NCBI GenBank assembly: GCA_009839775.1
Contig: VXOZ01000484.1
Coordinates: forward strand, 1 to 6,718
DNA from: Chloroflexota bacterium
GTDB taxonomy: Bacteria > Chloroflexota > UBA11872 > VXOZ01
Direction: 5' to 3'
Length of the DNA stretch: 6,718 nt
Shown: positions 6,286 through 6,718 of the stretch, piece by piece
Layout: the number at the start of each line of letters is the position of its first letter
How positions within the stretch are numbered: the stretch's first letter is position 1
Notes under the pieces: generated by a model
Told to the model about the DNA's origin: nothing
Database searches by the model: none
What the model saw: the letters and a program-made list of their open reading frames with translations, nothing else
Program-made: the position numbers and the translations under genes

Positions 6286-6718
6286 TTGGCGCCGGTCTCC
6301 CCCGTTCTGGCAACCCGTTCCATGAGGCCGGACGGAGCCGCGCGCCCCGTCCATATCTCGAAGGAGGCCTCCGCCTGGGCGGCCAGCATCTCCAGCCCGT
6401 CGGAGGCAGGCTTCCCACACTCTCTCATCCACCTTACGGCTCCAGTCGCCTCCCCACCGGCGAGGTAGGCCATGTCGAACAGGCCCGTGGAATCTTCCAG
6501 CAGACTCACCGGCAGTTGTCCTCCCCTCATACCCAGGGGGGTGGCGTTCACCACCACCGCTCCCGCCAGGTTCTCTCCCCACTCCAGCGGTCGAAACGGG
6601 ACGTCGACCCGCTCGGCCAAAGCCGAGACCGCCTCGGGGCGGCGCGCCGAGCACCACAGGTCCCGGTCCTCCAATGCCACCATCGCCGCCGCGGCGGCGC
6701 CCCCCGCCCCCCCCCCCC
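6282..6718 (-). CDS. aroE: Shikimate 5-dehydrogenase, C-terminal part (partial at right edge)
   Basis: AroE reduces 3-dehydroshikimate to shikimate with NADPH. About 144 codons are present; the N-terminal substrate-binding half lies beyond the right edge. The visible part begins with the dinucleotide-binding loop GAGGAAAA (codons from 6710 downwards) and continues with VVNATPLGMRG, the LFDMAYLAG strand and DGLEMLAAQAEASFEIWTG, all standard AroE features. An ATG inside this region at 6683 is not the true start because the cofactor loop is encoded before it in the same frame. The stop TGA (complement of 6282-6284) overlaps the ATG of the peptidase gene. The extreme edge is a run of 12 C residues (6707-6718). 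Its last two codons would give Gly-Gly where Leu-Gly-like residues are normal before GAGG, so the final 8 bases are doubtful. Confidence 0.92.
   Translation of the reverse strand, partial: GGGAGGAAAAAMVALEDRDLWCSARRPEAVSALAERVDVPFRPLEWGENLAGAVVVNATPLGMRGGQLPVSLLEDSTGLFDMAYLAGGEATGAVRWMRECGKPASDGLEMLAAQAEASFEIWTGRAAPSGLMERVARTGETGAK

Noticed and set aside
6286..6657. N-terminal extension of the peptidase to 337 residues
   Set aside because: The extension is encoded inside aroE in another frame, is Gly/Arg-rich and not membrane-like, and the ATGA overlap with GGAGA upstream marks 6285 as the start.

Overview
The window looks like a piece of a high-GC actinobacterial chromosome in which a shikimate-pathway gene cluster has been split by foreign DNA. 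All host genes lie on the minus strand. Reading leftwards from the right edge they are the C-terminal part of aroE (shikimate dehydrogenase), a complete small prepilin (A24) peptidase gene joined to aroE by a 4-base ATGA overlap, and, about 5 kb further on, the first 193 codons of aroC (chorismate synthase). The order aroE, A24 peptidase, aroC(-aroK-aroB) is a familiar actinobacterial arrangement. The AroC N-terminus and the GC-rich composition fit that phylum, but I cannot place it more finely.

Between the peptidase gene and aroC lie about 5 kb that do not belong to that cluster. The first part is a plus-strand gene of 1035 codons (813-3920) for a single-chain restriction-modification enzyme. 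It has an N-terminal PD-(D/E)xK nuclease domain with a QxxxY motif, a helical linker, a gamma-type N6-adenine DNA methyltransferase with motifs X, I and IV, and a C-terminal target-recognition region. This is the layout of type IIG (Eco57I-like) enzymes. Its base composition is near 50% GC on sampled lines, against more than 70% in the peptidase gene. The second part is a complete insertion sequence (3981-5389, 1409 bp) of the ISL3 family. It has an intact 431-aa transposase on the minus strand and 35-bp imperfect terminal inverted repeats (28 of 35 matching).

The control signals are informative. The transposase begins at GTG behind a near-perfect Shine-Dalgarno sequence. That sequence sits in one arm of a perfect 10-bp inverted repeat whose other arm overlaps a likely internal -10 box. 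Transcripts entering the element from outside could therefore fold and hide the ribosome site, while transcripts started inside could not. The 232-bp divergent region between aroC and the restriction-modification gene carries a 13/14-bp inverted repeat, an 8-bp direct repeat with a 20-bp period, and a -10-like box placed for leaderless transcription of aroC.

Functionally the window joins aromatic amino acid biosynthesis (aroE, aroC), type IV pilin processing (peptidase) and a self-contained phage/plasmid defence gene with a neighbouring transposon. No multi-gene novel system is visible. The most interesting points are the single-gene restriction-modification cargo in a housekeeping cluster and the apparent self-limiting control of the transposase. 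The right edge ends in 12 consecutive C residues inside aroE, which is probably a contig-end artefact.
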